Below, one piece after another: positions 36,248 to 44,851 of a stretch of 64,000 bases of DNA (within the stretch, counting starts at the first letter, position 1; each line of letters begins with the position of its first letter). The notes under the pieces are model-generated. The model did not search any database. It saw nothing but the letters and a program-made list of their open reading frames with translations, and had not been told where the DNA came from. The position numbers and the translations under genes were made by a program. The stretch is from Thiobaca trueperi (GTDB lineage: Bacteria; Pseudomonadota; Gammaproteobacteria; Chromatiales; Chromatiaceae): positions 248,001 through 312,000 of the forward strand of contig NZ_SMAO01000002.1 of NCBI RefSeq assembly GCF_004342175.1, read 5' to 3'.

Positions 36248-36559
36248 TTAATGATCATAAATCCAGTTGGCGATCCAGGCGCCTGTCACGGCGCTGGTGA
36301 CGGCATAGATCCGACTGATGCCGACTGACACCTCTGCCGCGATCACCGTTTCCGATGCGACTGAGCCTGCCAGGAATGGAAAGCCGGCGGCTCCGAACAG
36401 CAGCCCCTGGGTGACCACCACGCCGGCAATGGCGCCGAGACCGATGACATAGGGGTAGACGGTTCCGGACAGCGGCGGCGGCTGTTCCGCCGCTTGCGCC
36501 TGGACCGCTGGCGGCAGACAGACCAGAAGCATCATGAGAATCGGCAGGGTTCGGCGCAT
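36248..36559 (-). CDS. Putative secreted/membrane protein with one membrane module (103 aa)
   Basis: A signal peptide (TLPILMMLLVCLPPAVQAQA) is followed by a single module YPYVIGLGAIAGVVVTQGLL ... FPFLAGSVASETVIAAEV ... RIYAVTSAVTGAWIANWIYD. This is clearly related to both modules of the 209-residue protein, e.g. the shared ending TS(A/G)V(T/F)GAWIA(N/D). Two hydrophobic helices remain after signal removal. It starts 32 bases after the isochorismatase-like gene in the same direction, so the two form an operon. Function unknown; exported two-helix modules of this kind could form membrane oligomers, but that is a guess. Confidence 0.65.
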   Translation of the reverse strand: MRRTLPILMMLLVCLPPAVQAQAAEQPPPLSGTVYPYVIGLGAIAGVVVTQGLLFGAAGFPFLAGSVASETVIAAEVSVGISRIYAVTSAVTGAWIANWIYDH

Positions 36560-36591
36560 GGGATCACTCCAGCGTGATGCAGCAGAGAAGG

Positions 36592-37170
36592 TTACTTGAA
36601 AAGCGACCAGACCTCGCGGAACTGTTCATCCGACGAATCGCCGATCCACTCGAAGCCGACCGATTCGGTACAGACGACCTGGATTCCACCCTGACGCATG
36701 CGTTGCAGCACATTCTCCTGATAGAAGGCGGTGCGCGAGAGGATGGCGTCGGCGGGCACGAATACCTGATAGCCCCAGCGTTGCAGGCCGGAGACGGTTT
36801 GTGCAATACAGATATGGGCCTCCATGCCAACCACGATCAGTTGGCGACGCTCCGGGTGGGCCGAGATGTGGCGCTCGAAACCGGGGGCGGTGCAGCAGGA
36901 AAAGGCGGTTTTTTCGGTGGGGTCGGTGTCATCAGGCAGATTGGCCTGAATGGCCTGGATGATGGGGCCAAGCCCTTTCGAGTAATGCTGGGTGGCGATG
37001 ATCGGGATCCCCAGGATGTTGGCCGCCGTCATCAATCGGTTGATGTTGGCGACGACCCGCTCCACCTCGTCAGACGGCATGGCGGCGGCGAGGCGTTCCT
37101 GAGCGTCGATGATGAGGAGCTGCGAAGCCGTCCGCTGACACAGCGGCATCTGGGTCGGATGGGTGCTCAT
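36592..37170 (-). CDS. Isochorismatase-family cysteine hydrolase (YcaC-like)
   Basis: A 192-residue hydrolase with the catalytic triad visible: Asp22 (LLIIDAQERL), Lys87 (DPTEKTAFSC) and Cys121 (VGMEAHICIAQT), with the conserved cis-peptide region VVGMEAH. Family members hydrolyse or rearrange small amides and related compounds; YcaC-like ones have unknown substrates. It is cytoplasmic. It is the first gene of a two-gene operon with the 103-residue membrane-module gene. A 37-base palindrome lies 91-127 bases upstream. The DNA between has no other frame. Confidence 0.85.
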   Translation of the reverse strand: MSTHPTQMPLCQRTASQLLIIDAQERLAAAMPSDEVERVVANINRLMTAANILGIPIIATQHYSKGLGPIIQAIQANLPDDTDPTEKTAFSCCTAPGFERHISAHPERRQLIVVGMEAHICIAQTVSGLQRWGYQVFVPADAILSRTAFYQENVLQRMRQGGIQVVCTESVGFEWIGDSSDEQFREVWSLFK

Positions 37171-37260
37171 GCTGGATGTCCTCCGTTAAACCGCGCCGAC
37201 TGCGGTATGCGATGTTTTTGATTGGATCGATCTTGGCAGCATCGACGATGGTCGGAGCTG

Positions 37261-37297
37261 GCGCGATTTAAGATATTAGAATATTTTGAAACGCGCC
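37261..37297. promoter_or_regulatory. Palindrome B: GCGCG arms around an AT-rich core (possible operator)
   Basis: GCGCGATTTAAGATATT, a single A, then GAATATTTTGAAACGCGCC: nearly every base of the left arm pairs with the right arm. Its core (AAGATATT/GAATATTT) matches palindrome A (36149-36175). It lies upstream of the isochorismatase-like gene. Confidence 0.55.
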
Positions 37298-37368
37298 GAC
37301 GAAAAAGCTTGTGAGTTCACGCAAGGTTAAACCAGTCCACGCACTAGGCCGATCGCCTCAGGCACGTT

Positions 37369-38028
37369 TCAATCGAGATCCGGTGTCTGTCCGCAGGCGA
37401 CATAAACGGTTCGTTCTGCGATATTGGTCGCGCGGTCGGCGACCCGCTCATAGTTGTGTACGATCCACAGCAGATAGGTGCCCGTGGCGGCAAATCCGGA
37501 ATCCGCGCGCATGCGCTCGAACACCTGTTCGATGATGCTGTCCTCATCGCGATCAACCTGCTCTTCACTGGCGACCGAGGCGCGCGCGGTCTGTTCGTCG
37601 CTGTTCGAGGTGAAGGCGGCGAGCGCCTCGGCGAGCATCTCGATGGCCACATCCGCCACGGCGATGATCGATGCCACCGATTCGGGCGGAAAAGGGGTCT
37701 CGCCATGTTTGAACATGATCCGCGCCACGTCGGCGGCATAGTCGCCGATGCGTTCCAGTTCCGAGACCAGCTCCATGCAGGCGCCGACCGCGCGCAGATC
37801 CGCGCCCGCTGGCTTGTAGGCGGCGAGGGTCACCAGACATTCCTGTTCGAGCAGGCGGCGCTGTTGATTGATGCGGGCGTCGTCTTCGATGATGCGTGCC
37901 GCCAGGGCCAGATCATGCCCCGCGAGGCAGGTCACGGATTGACGCAGTGCGGCGATGACCATTGATCCCATGCTGTTCACGGCGGCTTGCAGTTGGGTGC
38001 GTCTTTTCTGAACCAGATTCTCGGTCAT
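37369..38028 (-). CDS. phoU: Phosphate signalling complex protein PhoU
   Basis: A 219-residue all-helical protein with the two-fold PhoU repeat: first half AVNSMGSMVIAALRQSVTCL ... DDARINQQRRLLEQECL, and LRAVGACMELVSELERIGDYAADVARI, then a second half ending IVHNYERVADRATNIAERTV. The E-x-x-R-x-x-D-x-A metal-binding motif occurs in both halves (ELERIGDYA, NYERVADRA). PhoU restrains PhoR/PstSCAB signalling at the membrane. I chose ATG 38028 because GAGGAAACC lies seven bases upstream. No pst genes are nearby, so it stands apart from the usual pho operon. Confidence 0.93.
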   Translation of the reverse strand: MTENLVQKRRTQLQAAVNSMGSMVIAALRQSVTCLAGHDLALAARIIEDDARINQQRRLLEQECLVTLAAYKPAGADLRAVGACMELVSELERIGDYAADVARIMFKHGETPFPPESVASIIAVADVAIEMLAEALAAFTSNSDEQTARASVASEEQVDRDEDSIIEQVFERMRADSGFAATGTYLLWIVHNYERVADRATNIAERTVYVACGQTPDLD

Positions 38029-38106
38029 CTTGGTTTCCTCGTCTCGCTCAGGGGGCTCGGGTTGATAGAGAGCAGGCGTCAGCATCCAGCAGGGATCCGG
38101 CACGTT

Positions 38107-39549
38107 TTACCGACTCACCTGATGGAGATGAAAACGGCTGCGCAGGAATTCCTGGACGTTTTTGACCTCTTCCAGAGCCAGTCGCAGACGCCCTTCCTCA
38201 ATGCGGTTCAGATGATTGAGTGGCAGATAATTGCTTGGTTCCCGGCCCTGTTCGAGTGACAGCAACTGGGCGCGCAGGCGCAGGGTCACAAGGAAATCGA
38301 ACGCGGCGATCAGGTTGTCGCCCTGACGTGATGTGAGAATACCGGCCTGCTGGAGTCCGCTGACGCGATCGCGGGTGCGGCCATCCGTGATGCCGGCCTG
38401 GAGCGCCATGGCCTTGACGCCTTCGGTGATGGCGAAGATGCCGGCTTTCTTGAGTTCGATGCTGCCACGGTGCGGGAGACGCCGCTCTGCCTTGATCCCG
38501 CCGAAAAAGTTGAGCGGCGGCTTGAAATTCACGGCATTGGAGGCGCTGTGGATGAGAAAGAGATTGTTCCGGCGCAGCAACCCGATGATGTGCTGCTTGA
38601 GCGACTGCTCGAAGGATTCATCGCCATAAAGGGTGCGCAGGTCGAAGAACATGCTGCCGGCGAGGATGTGGTCGGGCGTGGGCGTGTGCAGCCATTTTCC
38701 GAGCACCTGCATCCAGTCACCGAGCGAGCGCCGCCAATCCGCATTTTTGGCCATGATGCCACCGCTACAGGCGGGCATGCCGATGCCGATCAGATTGTCG
38801 ATGAGATCAATGCTGAAATCCCGCAGCCGATCCAGCTCGTCGGGCGTCAGATCGTCGGCATAGACGATGGCATTGTCCTGGTCGGTTGCCAGTGTCTGCT
38901 CGCGACGTCCCTCGCTGCCCAGTACCAGAAAGGCGAAACGTCCGGTGAGGTCGGGATAGCGGGCGGCGCGCACCAGTTCGATCAGGCGCACCAGGAGCCG
39001 ATCATTCAGCAGCGCCACGGTCTGCACCAGATCCCTGGTCGCAACACCCGTGCCCATCAGATGGATCACCAGTTGTTCCATCCGCAGACGCAGCATTTTC
39101 AGATCCTGCGTGCTTTCGGCCTCCTCGATTTCTTTCATGAGCTGCTGCGGCGAGCGGCTTTGCAGACGCAGCGCGTCCGAATCAGTGACAATGCCGCAGA
39201 GCGATCCGGCGTCATCGACCACGCACAGTCGGTGGATGCCCCGCCGACTCATGAGGTGGAGCGCCTCGAACAGATAGTCGTTTTCGCGGATCGTCACCAG
39301 CGGGCTGTTCATGATGTCCCGCGCACGGAGTTCGAGCGGACTCAATCCCTGTGCCACCACCTTGTTGCGCAGATCGCGATCCGTCACCATGCCGACCGGC
39401 TTCTGACTGGCGCAGACGACGACGCTGGAGATGTTATGCGCACGCATCATGTCGGCGACCTCGACCAGGGCTTGATCCTGTTCGCAGGTGACGACATCAC
39501 GATGGCAGAGTTGACTGACGGGGGTAAAAAAAACGTTTTCAACGGACAT
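38107..39549 (-). CDS. CBS-pair and DUF294 putative nucleotidyltransferase (cyclic-nucleotide-signalling-like)
   Basis: The 480-residue protein has two CBS repeats (about 15-70 and 80-135; VTDRDLRNKVV and HRLCVVDDAGSLCGIVTDSD). A DUF294-type nucleotidyltransferase core follows at about 200-330 with GSEGRREQTLATDQDNA, and then the DUF294_C helical domain. The GSxGR and DxD residues needed for metal and nucleotide are present. Relatives include proteins with an extra cyclic-nucleotide domain, which is absent here. They are thought to modify a protein or sense nucleotides, but no substrate is certain. It is cytoplasmic. It lies 78 bases upstream of phoU in the same direction. Confidence 0.82.
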   Translation of the reverse strand: MSVENVFFTPVSQLCHRDVVTCEQDQALVEVADMMRAHNISSVVVCASQKPVGMVTDRDLRNKVVAQGLSPLELRARDIMNSPLVTIRENDYLFEALHLMSRRGIHRLCVVDDAGSLCGIVTDSDALRLQSRSPQQLMKEIEEAESTQDLKMLRLRMEQLVIHLMGTGVATRDLVQTVALLNDRLLVRLIELVRAARYPDLTGRFAFLVLGSEGRREQTLATDQDNAIVYADDLTPDELDRLRDFSIDLIDNLIGIGMPACSGGIMAKNADWRRSLGDWMQVLGKWLHTPTPDHILAGSMFFDLRTLYGDESFEQSLKQHIIGLLRRNNLFLIHSASNAVNFKPPLNFFGGIKAERRLPHRGSIELKKAGIFAITEGVKAMALQAGITDGRTRDRVSGLQQAGILTSRQGDNLIAAFDFLVTLRLRAQLLSLEQGREPSNYLPLNHLNRIEEGRLRLALEEVKNVQEFLRSRFHLHQVSR

Positions 39550-39905
39550 GTGCGCCTCGAAGCCGGTTAGGTTGGAACCCCGGTCGATACGGGCGACGCG
39601 ATCAGGCGGGTTCTCCTAAGCCCACTTTATCTCAGCGGACGATTTGACGCGAGATTTGAACGCTGGCACCTGAGTCGGCTGTTTGGCATCCACCATCAGC
39701 AACAGCCCGTTGGCGATGTTTTGGTCACATTACACCGATGCGGTCGTTGTCGTAATCGTCGTCGGCTTGCGAATCTTCGATGACGACAACGACAACGATC
39801 AGAAAGGGTCTCGGAACCTCTGCGCGGCTGTGCAAGACAGCCACTCGCGGCAGCCCATTACCCCCTTTGGGGTTAACCCAAAGCCCCCGCTTTGCGGGTG
39901 GATTT
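39550..39905. other. Gene-free spacer with three palindromes between the CBS gene and rnfH
   Basis: No convincing frame in about 356 bases; a 65-codon minus-strand frame here is made of Asp/Val repeats from palindromic DNA. It holds an inverted repeat of GTCGTTGTCGT/GATGACGACAACGAC type at 39743-39800, the palindrome CTTTGGGGTTAACCCAAAG at 39865-39883 and the hairpin CCCGCTTTGCGGG at 39887-39899. The last two lie just after the rnfH stop and may end the rnf transcript, although a T-run is lacking on that strand. Confidence 0.6.
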
Positions 39906-40172
39906 TTACTCGTCCCGATCACGCCGCTCGACGGTTTCCGGGTCGGCGGTGATGGGGCGGTAGATCTCGACCCGGTTGCCGTCGCTCAGTTTGGCATCCA
40001 GCGTGGTCAGCTTGCCGAAGATGCCGACCTTGTTCTGACTCAGATCGATCTCCGGAAACTGCCCGAGCAGACCGGATCGCTCAATCGCCTCGCGCACCGT
40101 GCTGCCGTCCGGCATGTCCAGCTTGAGCCAGGTCTGTTTGAATTTGTCTGCGTAGGCGACGCCGATGTGCAT
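39906..40172 (-). CDS. rnfH: RnfH family protein (UPF0125)
   Basis: An 88-residue beta-grasp protein: MHIGVAYADKFKQTWLKLDM, then GSTVREAIERSGLLGQFPEI, DLSQNKVGIFGKLTTLDAKL and RVEIYRPITADPETVERR. This is the standard RnfH pattern. RnfH accompanies Rnf operons in nitrogen fixers; its molecular role is unclear. ATG 40172 starts the conserved part; the upstream in-frame residues have no family match. It follows rnfE after a long palindromic spacer (40198-40327). Confidence 0.92.
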   Translation of the reverse strand: MHIGVAYADKFKQTWLKLDMPDGSTVREAIERSGLLGQFPEIDLSQNKVGIFGKLTTLDAKLSDGNRVEIYRPITADPETVERRDRDE

Positions 40173-40197
40173 AGTTTTAGCCTCTAAAAAATCGGTT

Positions 40198-40327
40198 GAA
40201 CCGCAAAGGCGCAAAGGACGCAAAGTTTTTCAGTGAGTCGATACCATCGTTGACCGGCGATGTCTTTTGCGCGTTGCTTGACAAGTCATGGCTTTGCTTT
40301 GCGCTCTTCGCGCCTTTGCGGTTCAAG
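40198..40327. repeat. Inverted repeat pair (GAACCGCAAAGGCGCAAAG...CGCCTTTGCGGTTC)
   Basis: The left arm GAACCGCAAAGGCGCAAAGG (40198-40217) pairs with the right arm CTTCGCGCCTTTGCGGTTCA (40307-40326), enclosing about 90 bases between rnfE and rnfH. The same arms make a tight hairpin at 59171-59242, and half of it occurs at 54809-54837. It is a dispersed repeat family of this chromosome. Confidence 0.8.
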
Positions 40328-40353
40328 ATGACCGACGTTTGCTCCAGTCTCCG

Positions 40354-41022
40354 TTATTTGCGCATCGCGCGCCGATCGATCAGCCGCTTGCCAGCGAGCA
40401 GGAAGCCGAGGGCGACGAAACCTCCGGGCGGGAGGATGGCGAGCAGGAAGCCGCGATAGTCGGGGATCAGGGTCAGTTCGAGAAAGGACATCGCCTGACC
40501 GAGCAGCAGTGCGGCGCCGGAAAAGAGCGTGCCGCTGCCGATGATCTCGCGCACACCACCCAACACCATCAACACGATCGTGAAACCCAGTCCCATCATC
40601 AGACCATCCAGCGCCGCCGCGCCGACGCCGTTCTTCGAGGCGAAGGATTCGGCGCGACCGAGAATGGCGCAGTTGACCACGATCAGGGCGATGAAGAGCC
40701 CCAGCACCTTATGCAACTCATGGGCGTAGGCGTTAAGCCCCAGGTCCACCAGTGTGACCAGGGTGGCGATCACGACGATATAGACCGGGATGCGAACCTC
40801 CGGGGTCACGACATTGCGGATCAGCGACACCAGGATATTGGAGACGATCAGCACCGCCGTGGTTGCCAGTCCCATGCCCAGGCCATTGGTCGCCGTGCCG
40901 GTGACCGCCAGCGTCGGACAGAGCGCCAGGGTCTGACTGAGGATCACGTTGTTCGACCAGAGTCCGTCGCGGGTGATACGGCCCCATTGGATACCCTTTG
41001 GTGTTTTGAGTGCTGTCGTCAT
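40354..41022 (-). CDS. rnfE: Electron transport complex subunit RnfE
   Basis: A 222-residue inner-membrane protein with six hydrophobic helices. It has RnfE hallmarks: LWSNNVILSQTLALCPTLAV near the start, [15 protein letters not shown], and LHKVLGLFIALIVVNCAILG with a membrane Cys of the shared RnfA/RnfE [2Fe-2S] site (CPTLAV and NCAILG). It forms the membrane core with RnfA and RnfD. Third from last gene in the rnf order A-B-C-D-G-E-H. Confidence 0.95.
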   Translation of the reverse strand: MTTALKTPKGIQWGRITRDGLWSNNVILSQTLALCPTLAVTGTATNGLGMGLATTAVLIVSNILVSLIRNVVTPEVRIPVYIVVIATLVTLVDLGLNAYAHELHKVLGLFIALIVVNCAILGRAESFASKNGVGAAALDGLMMGLGFTIVLMVLGGVREIIGSGTLFSGAALLLGQAMSFLELTLIPDYRGFLLAILPPGGFVALGFLLAGKRLIDRRAMRK

Positions 41023-41083
41023 AGTGGCCGCCGGTTAATCAGTTGGCAGTTGGCAGTCAGGATAGGAAAAATGATTTTAAAAC

Positions 41084-41111
41084 CCTGTCCATCCTGTTAA
41101 TTCTGTCTATT
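41084..41111. repeat. ACAGGATTAACAGGATT-family repeat overlapping the rnfG 3' end
   Basis: CCTGTCCATCCTGTTAATTC, then TGTCTATT: one arm of the dispersed repeat. The TTAA within it supplies the stop codon of rnfG, so the last residues NRQN come from repeat DNA. Confidence 0.7.
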
Positions 41112-41735
41112 TCCTGGCGATGCCGTGAGTACCGCGCGATTGGTCGCGAAGAACTCCAGCCCGCCTTTCAGCGCGCGCACCACGGCGCGCGGGGTGATGG
41201 TGGCCCCGCTGAACTGGTCGAAATCGCCGCCGTCTTTTTTGACGGCCCAGCGTGCGGGCGGCGGGTCGCCCAGCGACCGGCCGTCGAAGGCCAGGATCCA
41301 GTCGCCTTTGGCAACCTCGATCTTGTCGCCGAGTCCGGGCGTTTCCTTGTGCGCGAGCACCCGCGCGCCCAAGACCTTGCCGTCGGCGGCGAGCCCCAGG
41401 ATGACGTCGATGTCGCCGGCATAGCCTTTGCCCGTGACCTGGAAGGCGACCGCCGTGACCCGATCCCCGGCGAGCGCCCGGTAGATCTGAACCGGTGTGC
41501 CGTTGGCGTCGTTCAGGGTGACGGTGTTGGCGAGCAGATCGTTGTCATGCAGCGCCGGGGGGATGACCTGGGCCAGTGAGGCATTCATATCCTCGGCATG
41601 ACGCTGGGCGATGGGCTCGCGTGTCACCCGGTCGGCGACGACCAGCAGCGTGGCGGCCATGGTCACGGTCACGCCGAGCAAGAGCCCCTGATAGCCGATG
41701 CCTTGGCGGAATTCGCTCCAGGTAGTCGCGTTCAT
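41097..41735 (-). CDS. rnfG: Electron transport complex subunit RnfG (covalent FMN)
   Basis: The 212-residue protein has one N-terminal helix (YQGLLLGVTVTMAATLLVVA) and a periplasmic domain ending with SGATITPRAV (176-185). Thr179 of SGAT is where ApbE attaches FMN by a phosphoester bond. EVAKGDWILAFDGRSLGDPP is family-typical. It passes electrons within the Rnf complex. Its ATG overlaps the rnfD stop (41732-41735). Confidence 0.95.
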   Translation of the reverse strand: MNATTWSEFRQGIGYQGLLLGVTVTMAATLLVVADRVTREPIAQRHAEDMNASLAQVIPPALHDNDLLANTVTLNDANGTPVQIYRALAGDRVTAVAFQVTGKGYAGDIDVILGLAADGKVLGARVLAHKETPGLGDKIEVAKGDWILAFDGRSLGDPPPARWAVKKDGGDFDQFSGATITPRAVVRALKGGLEFFATNRAVLTASPGNRQN

Positions 41736-42823
41736 CGGCTGATCTCCGCCTCGTCGGCATATTCAAGTGGCTCGCCTTGACGGTCGCGTCCGTAGACGCG
41801 GGGGCGGACATAATGGTCGATCAACGGGGTGCAGGCATTCATCAGCAGCACCGCGAAGGCGACGCCCTCGGGATAACCGGTCCAGGTGCGGATGACATAG
41901 ACCAGCAGACCGCAGCCAGCGCCGAAGAGGATCTGTCCGCGTGCAGTGACCGGCGACGTGACCAGATCGGTGGCGATGAAGAAGGCGCCGAGCAGGCTCG
42001 CGCCGGAGACCAGATGATAGAGCGGCCCGGTGTAATGCGCGGGATCGATCAGGTGCATCAGGGTCGCCGCCAGGGCCAGCGTGCCGAGCATGGCGAGCGG
42101 GATCTGCCAGGTGATGACGCGCTTGTAGAGCAGCAAGAGTCCGCCGAGCAGGATCAGCAGCGCGGAACCTTCGCCCAGACTGCCGGCGAGCGTGCCCACG
42201 GAATCCGCGACCGGCGAATAGAGATTCGGCAGGATGTCCGAGAGCAGATGCCCCTGACCCAGCTCGGTCCGCACATGACCGAGCAGGGTGGCGCCGGAGA
42301 AGGCGTCGGGAAACTGTCCGCCGAAGGTGATGGCGAGTCCCTGCTGCCAGTCCGGGCTGCCTGCCGCGAACAGCGGGGCCGGATTGACGAAGCGGGTCAG
42401 CTCCAGCGGAAAGGCGATCAGCAGCGCGACCCGACCGACCATCGCCGGGTTGAAGAGGTTCTGACCGATGCCGCCGAAGACATGCTTGGCGATGACGATG
42501 GCGATGAATCCGCCGACTACCCCGGTCCACCAGGGCGCCCAGGGTGGCAGCGTCATCGCCAGCAGCCAGCCGGTCAGGACTGCCGAGCCATCGAAGAGAA
42601 AGGGCCGGATCGGCTTGCCGGCGATCCGCAGACAGGCCGCCTCGGCCACCAGCACCGTCGCCACAGTGACCAGAAAGAGATAGATCGCCGGCCAGCCGAA
42701 TTGCCAGAGGCTGAACAGGGTCGCCGGCAACAGGGCCAGCATCACCAGCCCCATGGTGCGCGAAATGCTGACGCGCTCGTGGGCGAAGGGGCCGGCGCTG
42801 GGCGCTGGGGTTTCGATACTCAT
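41732..42823 (-). CDS. rnfD: Electron transport complex subunit RnfD (covalent FMN)
   Basis: A 363-residue polytopic protein with about nine to ten helices. SGATLLGHVRTELG (from 176) holds the covalent FMN threonine, and HVFGGIGQNLFNPAMVGR is the conserved RnfD/NqrB stretch. The C-terminus (YVRPRVYGRDRQGEPL) is cytoplasmic. With RnfA and RnfE it forms the ion-conducting core. It begins two bases after rnfC ends. Confidence 0.95.
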   Translation of the reverse strand: MSIETPAPSAGPFAHERVSISRTMGLVMLALLPATLFSLWQFGWPAIYLFLVTVATVLVAEAACLRIAGKPIRPFLFDGSAVLTGWLLAMTLPPWAPWWTGVVGGFIAIVIAKHVFGGIGQNLFNPAMVGRVALLIAFPLELTRFVNPAPLFAAGSPDWQQGLAITFGGQFPDAFSGATLLGHVRTELGQGHLLSDILPNLYSPVADSVGTLAGSLGEGSALLILLGGLLLLYKRVITWQIPLAMLGTLALAATLMHLIDPAHYTGPLYHLVSGASLLGAFFIATDLVTSPVTARGQILFGAGCGLLVYVIRTWTGYPEGVAFAVLLMNACTPLIDHYVRPRVYGRDRQGEPLEYADEAEISR

Positions 42824-42824
42824 C

Positions 42825-44315
42825 TCAGACCTCCGTCTCGGCTGTTGCAGCCTGTGTCGTTGCCGCCGCCTTCTTCTTGGCGTCGGCCTCGCGCTTGCGC
42901 GCCGCCATCGCCTCGCGCTTGGCCTGCTGGATCGCCTCGATCCGCGCCGCGCGCTGCTCGATCAACCGTTTGGTCTCGGCCTGTTTCTGCTTGGCGCGTC
43001 CGCGCGCGGCCATCTCGCCCTTGGCATAGTTGAAGAACTGCACCAGCGGGAGATTGGCCTGACAGACATAGGCGCAGGAGCCGCAGCCGATGCAGTCCAT
43101 CAGACCCAGACGCACCGCGCCCTCCAGATCGGCGGCGCGGATCCGCGCCGCAAGCTCCAGCGGCAGCAGACCGCAGGGGCACGCCTGCACGCAACTGGCG
43201 CAGCGGATGCAGGGCATGGGCTGGCTCAGACTGGTTTCGGCGGCGGTCAGCGCCAGCACGCCGTTGCTGCCCTTGACCATGGGGACACGGGCGCTCGGCA
43301 GTGGCTGGCCCATCATGGGGCCACCGCTGACCAGACGCGCCGGTTCCTCGCGGAAGCCGCCGCAGTGATCGAGCAGATTCTGCACCCGCGTTCCCAGCAG
43401 GACACGCAGGTTGCGCGGCTGGGCGATGGCCCCGCCGCTGACGGTGACGACCCGCGAGACCAGCGGATAGCCGAAGCGCAGCGCCTCGTGCACCGCGAAG
43501 GCGGTCGCCGGGTTATGGACGACCACCCCGATGTCGGCGGTCAGGCCGCGCGCTGGGGTCTCGCGTCCGGTCAGGGTTTGCACCAGGTGTTTCTCCGACC
43601 CCATCGGATAACGGGCCGGCAGGCGCGCGAGGCGGATGGTCGGATCGATGGATGCAGCCACGGCCATCGCCGCCTGGGCCTCGGGCTTGTTGTTCTCGAT
43701 ACCGATGATGATCTGCTTCACGCCAAGCGCGTGGGCCACGATGCGGATGCCATCGACGATGGCGTCGGCCTGTTCGCGCATCAGACGATCATCGCAGGTG
43801 AGATAGGGTTCGCACTCGGCCCCATTGATGACGAGCGTGTGCAGCCGGTATTTCTTACGCAGATTGAGCTTGACCGCCGCCGGGAAGGTCGCACCGCCCA
43901 GGCCGACGATGCCGGCGGCGCCCACGCGCGCGGCGATCTCATCGGGATCAAGCGCGAAGGGATCGGCGACACCCTGGATCTGGTCGCCCCAGCGATCCTC
44001 GCCGTCGGGCTGGAGCGTGACGGTGGGGACGGAGAGACCGGAGGCGTGATGGGCGGGATAACTGCCGACACCCATGATGCGTCCCGAGGTGGGTGCATGT
44101 ACCGGGGCCGAGATCACACCCTGGCCCTGGGCGATCAGATCGCCCTTGGCCACCCGCTGACCGCGCCGCACCGCCGGGCTGGCAGGCGCGCCGATATGCT
44201 GCTGGAGCGGGATATGCAGCAGGGCCGGCAGCGGCAGGTCTTCAATGGCCTGCCCGGCGGCGAGCTGCTTGCGGTCGTCCGGGTGGATACCGCCACGGAT
44301 CCTGAAGAGTTTCAT
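42825..44315 (-). CDS. rnfC: Electron transport complex subunit RnfC
   Basis: A 496-residue protein starting MKLFRIRGGIHPDDRK. It has NuoF/SLBB-like FMN and NADH regions (LGGATFPAAVKLNLRKKYRL, EHKLVQ-like LVQTLTGRETPARG) and two [4Fe-4S] motifs, CIRCASCVQACP and CIGCGSCAYVCQ, followed by a long Ala/Lys/Arg-rich tail (KREAMAARKREADAKKKAA) that could be a flexible linker. It is the peripheral NADH/ferredoxin-side subunit. I chose ATG 44315, since the upstream in-frame part has no family features. Confidence 0.95.
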   Translation of the reverse strand: MKLFRIRGGIHPDDRKQLAAGQAIEDLPLPALLHIPLQQHIGAPASPAVRRGQRVAKGDLIAQGQGVISAPVHAPTSGRIMGVGSYPAHHASGLSVPTVTLQPDGEDRWGDQIQGVADPFALDPDEIAARVGAAGIVGLGGATFPAAVKLNLRKKYRLHTLVINGAECEPYLTCDDRLMREQADAIVDGIRIVAHALGVKQIIIGIENNKPEAQAAMAVAASIDPTIRLARLPARYPMGSEKHLVQTLTGRETPARGLTADIGVVVHNPATAFAVHEALRFGYPLVSRVVTVSGGAIAQPRNLRVLLGTRVQNLLDHCGGFREEPARLVSGGPMMGQPLPSARVPMVKGSNGVLALTAAETSLSQPMPCIRCASCVQACPCGLLPLELAARIRAADLEGAVRLGLMDCIGCGSCAYVCQANLPLVQFFNYAKGEMAARGRAKQKQAETKRLIEQRAARIEAIQQAKREAMAARKREADAKKKAAATTQAATAETEV

Positions 44316-44320
44316 GGTCT

Positions 44321-44851
44321 TTATCCCTCCAGGATCGGTTTGGGCCAGAACCAGGTCTGTAGCGTCGCGGTCAGCGGGCGCATCTCGATGCATTCGGTCG
44401 GGCAGACATCGAAACACATCTCGCAACCGGTGCAGGCATCGGCGAAGACGCTATGAATCATATTATTGGCGCCCATGATGGCGTCGGTCGGGCAGCGCTT
44501 GAAACACTTGGTGCAGCCGACGCAGAGGTTTTCGTTGATGTGCGCGATCATTGGTGGTTTATCGGCCACCCCGGAGAGATCCGCTGTGACCCCCAGCAGG
44601 GCCGCCAGTTCCTCCGCCAGCGCCCGACCGCCGGGCGGACAGAGCGTGATGGGCGCCGCGCCCGAGGCGATGGCCTCTGCCGCCGGCCCGCATCCCGGAT
44701 AACCGCATTGACCGCATTGCGAGCCGGGCATCAGTGCCGTGACCTGTTCGGCCAGCGGATTGCCCTCGACCTTGAGATAGCGCGCCGCGACCCCGAGCAG
44801 CCCGCCCAGCGCCAAGCCGAGAATGGCGAGACTGATGATTGGAATAAGCAT
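44321..44851 (-). CDS. rnfB: Electron transport complex subunit RnfB
   Basis: The 176-residue product has one helix (LIPIISLAILGLALGGLLGV), the Fe4S4 domain CGQCGYPGCGPAAEAIASGA with a fourth Cys (TLCPPGG), and two ferredoxin motifs: CVGCTKCFKRCPTDAIMGAN and CTGCEMCFDVCPTECI. It is the soluble-side entry point for ferredoxin. ATG 44851 overlaps the rnfA stop in TGATG, so translation is coupled. Confidence 0.95.
   Translation of the reverse strand: MLIPIISLAILGLALGGLLGVAARYLKVEGNPLAEQVTALMPGSQCGQCGYPGCGPAAEAIASGAAPITLCPPGGRALAEELAALLGVTADLSGVADKPPMIAHINENLCVGCTKCFKRCPTDAIMGANNMIHSVFADACTGCEMCFDVCPTECIEMRPLTATLQTWFWPKPILEG

Noticed and set aside
39725-39922. 65-codon minus-strand frame with an Asp/Val-rich centre
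   Set aside because: It is read through palindromic repeats (GTCGTTGTC type), with no ribosome site or family likeness.
40198-40327. CRISPR array from repeated CAAAGGCGCAAAG arms
   Set aside because: There are only two inverted arms with no regular spacing; no cas genes are present.
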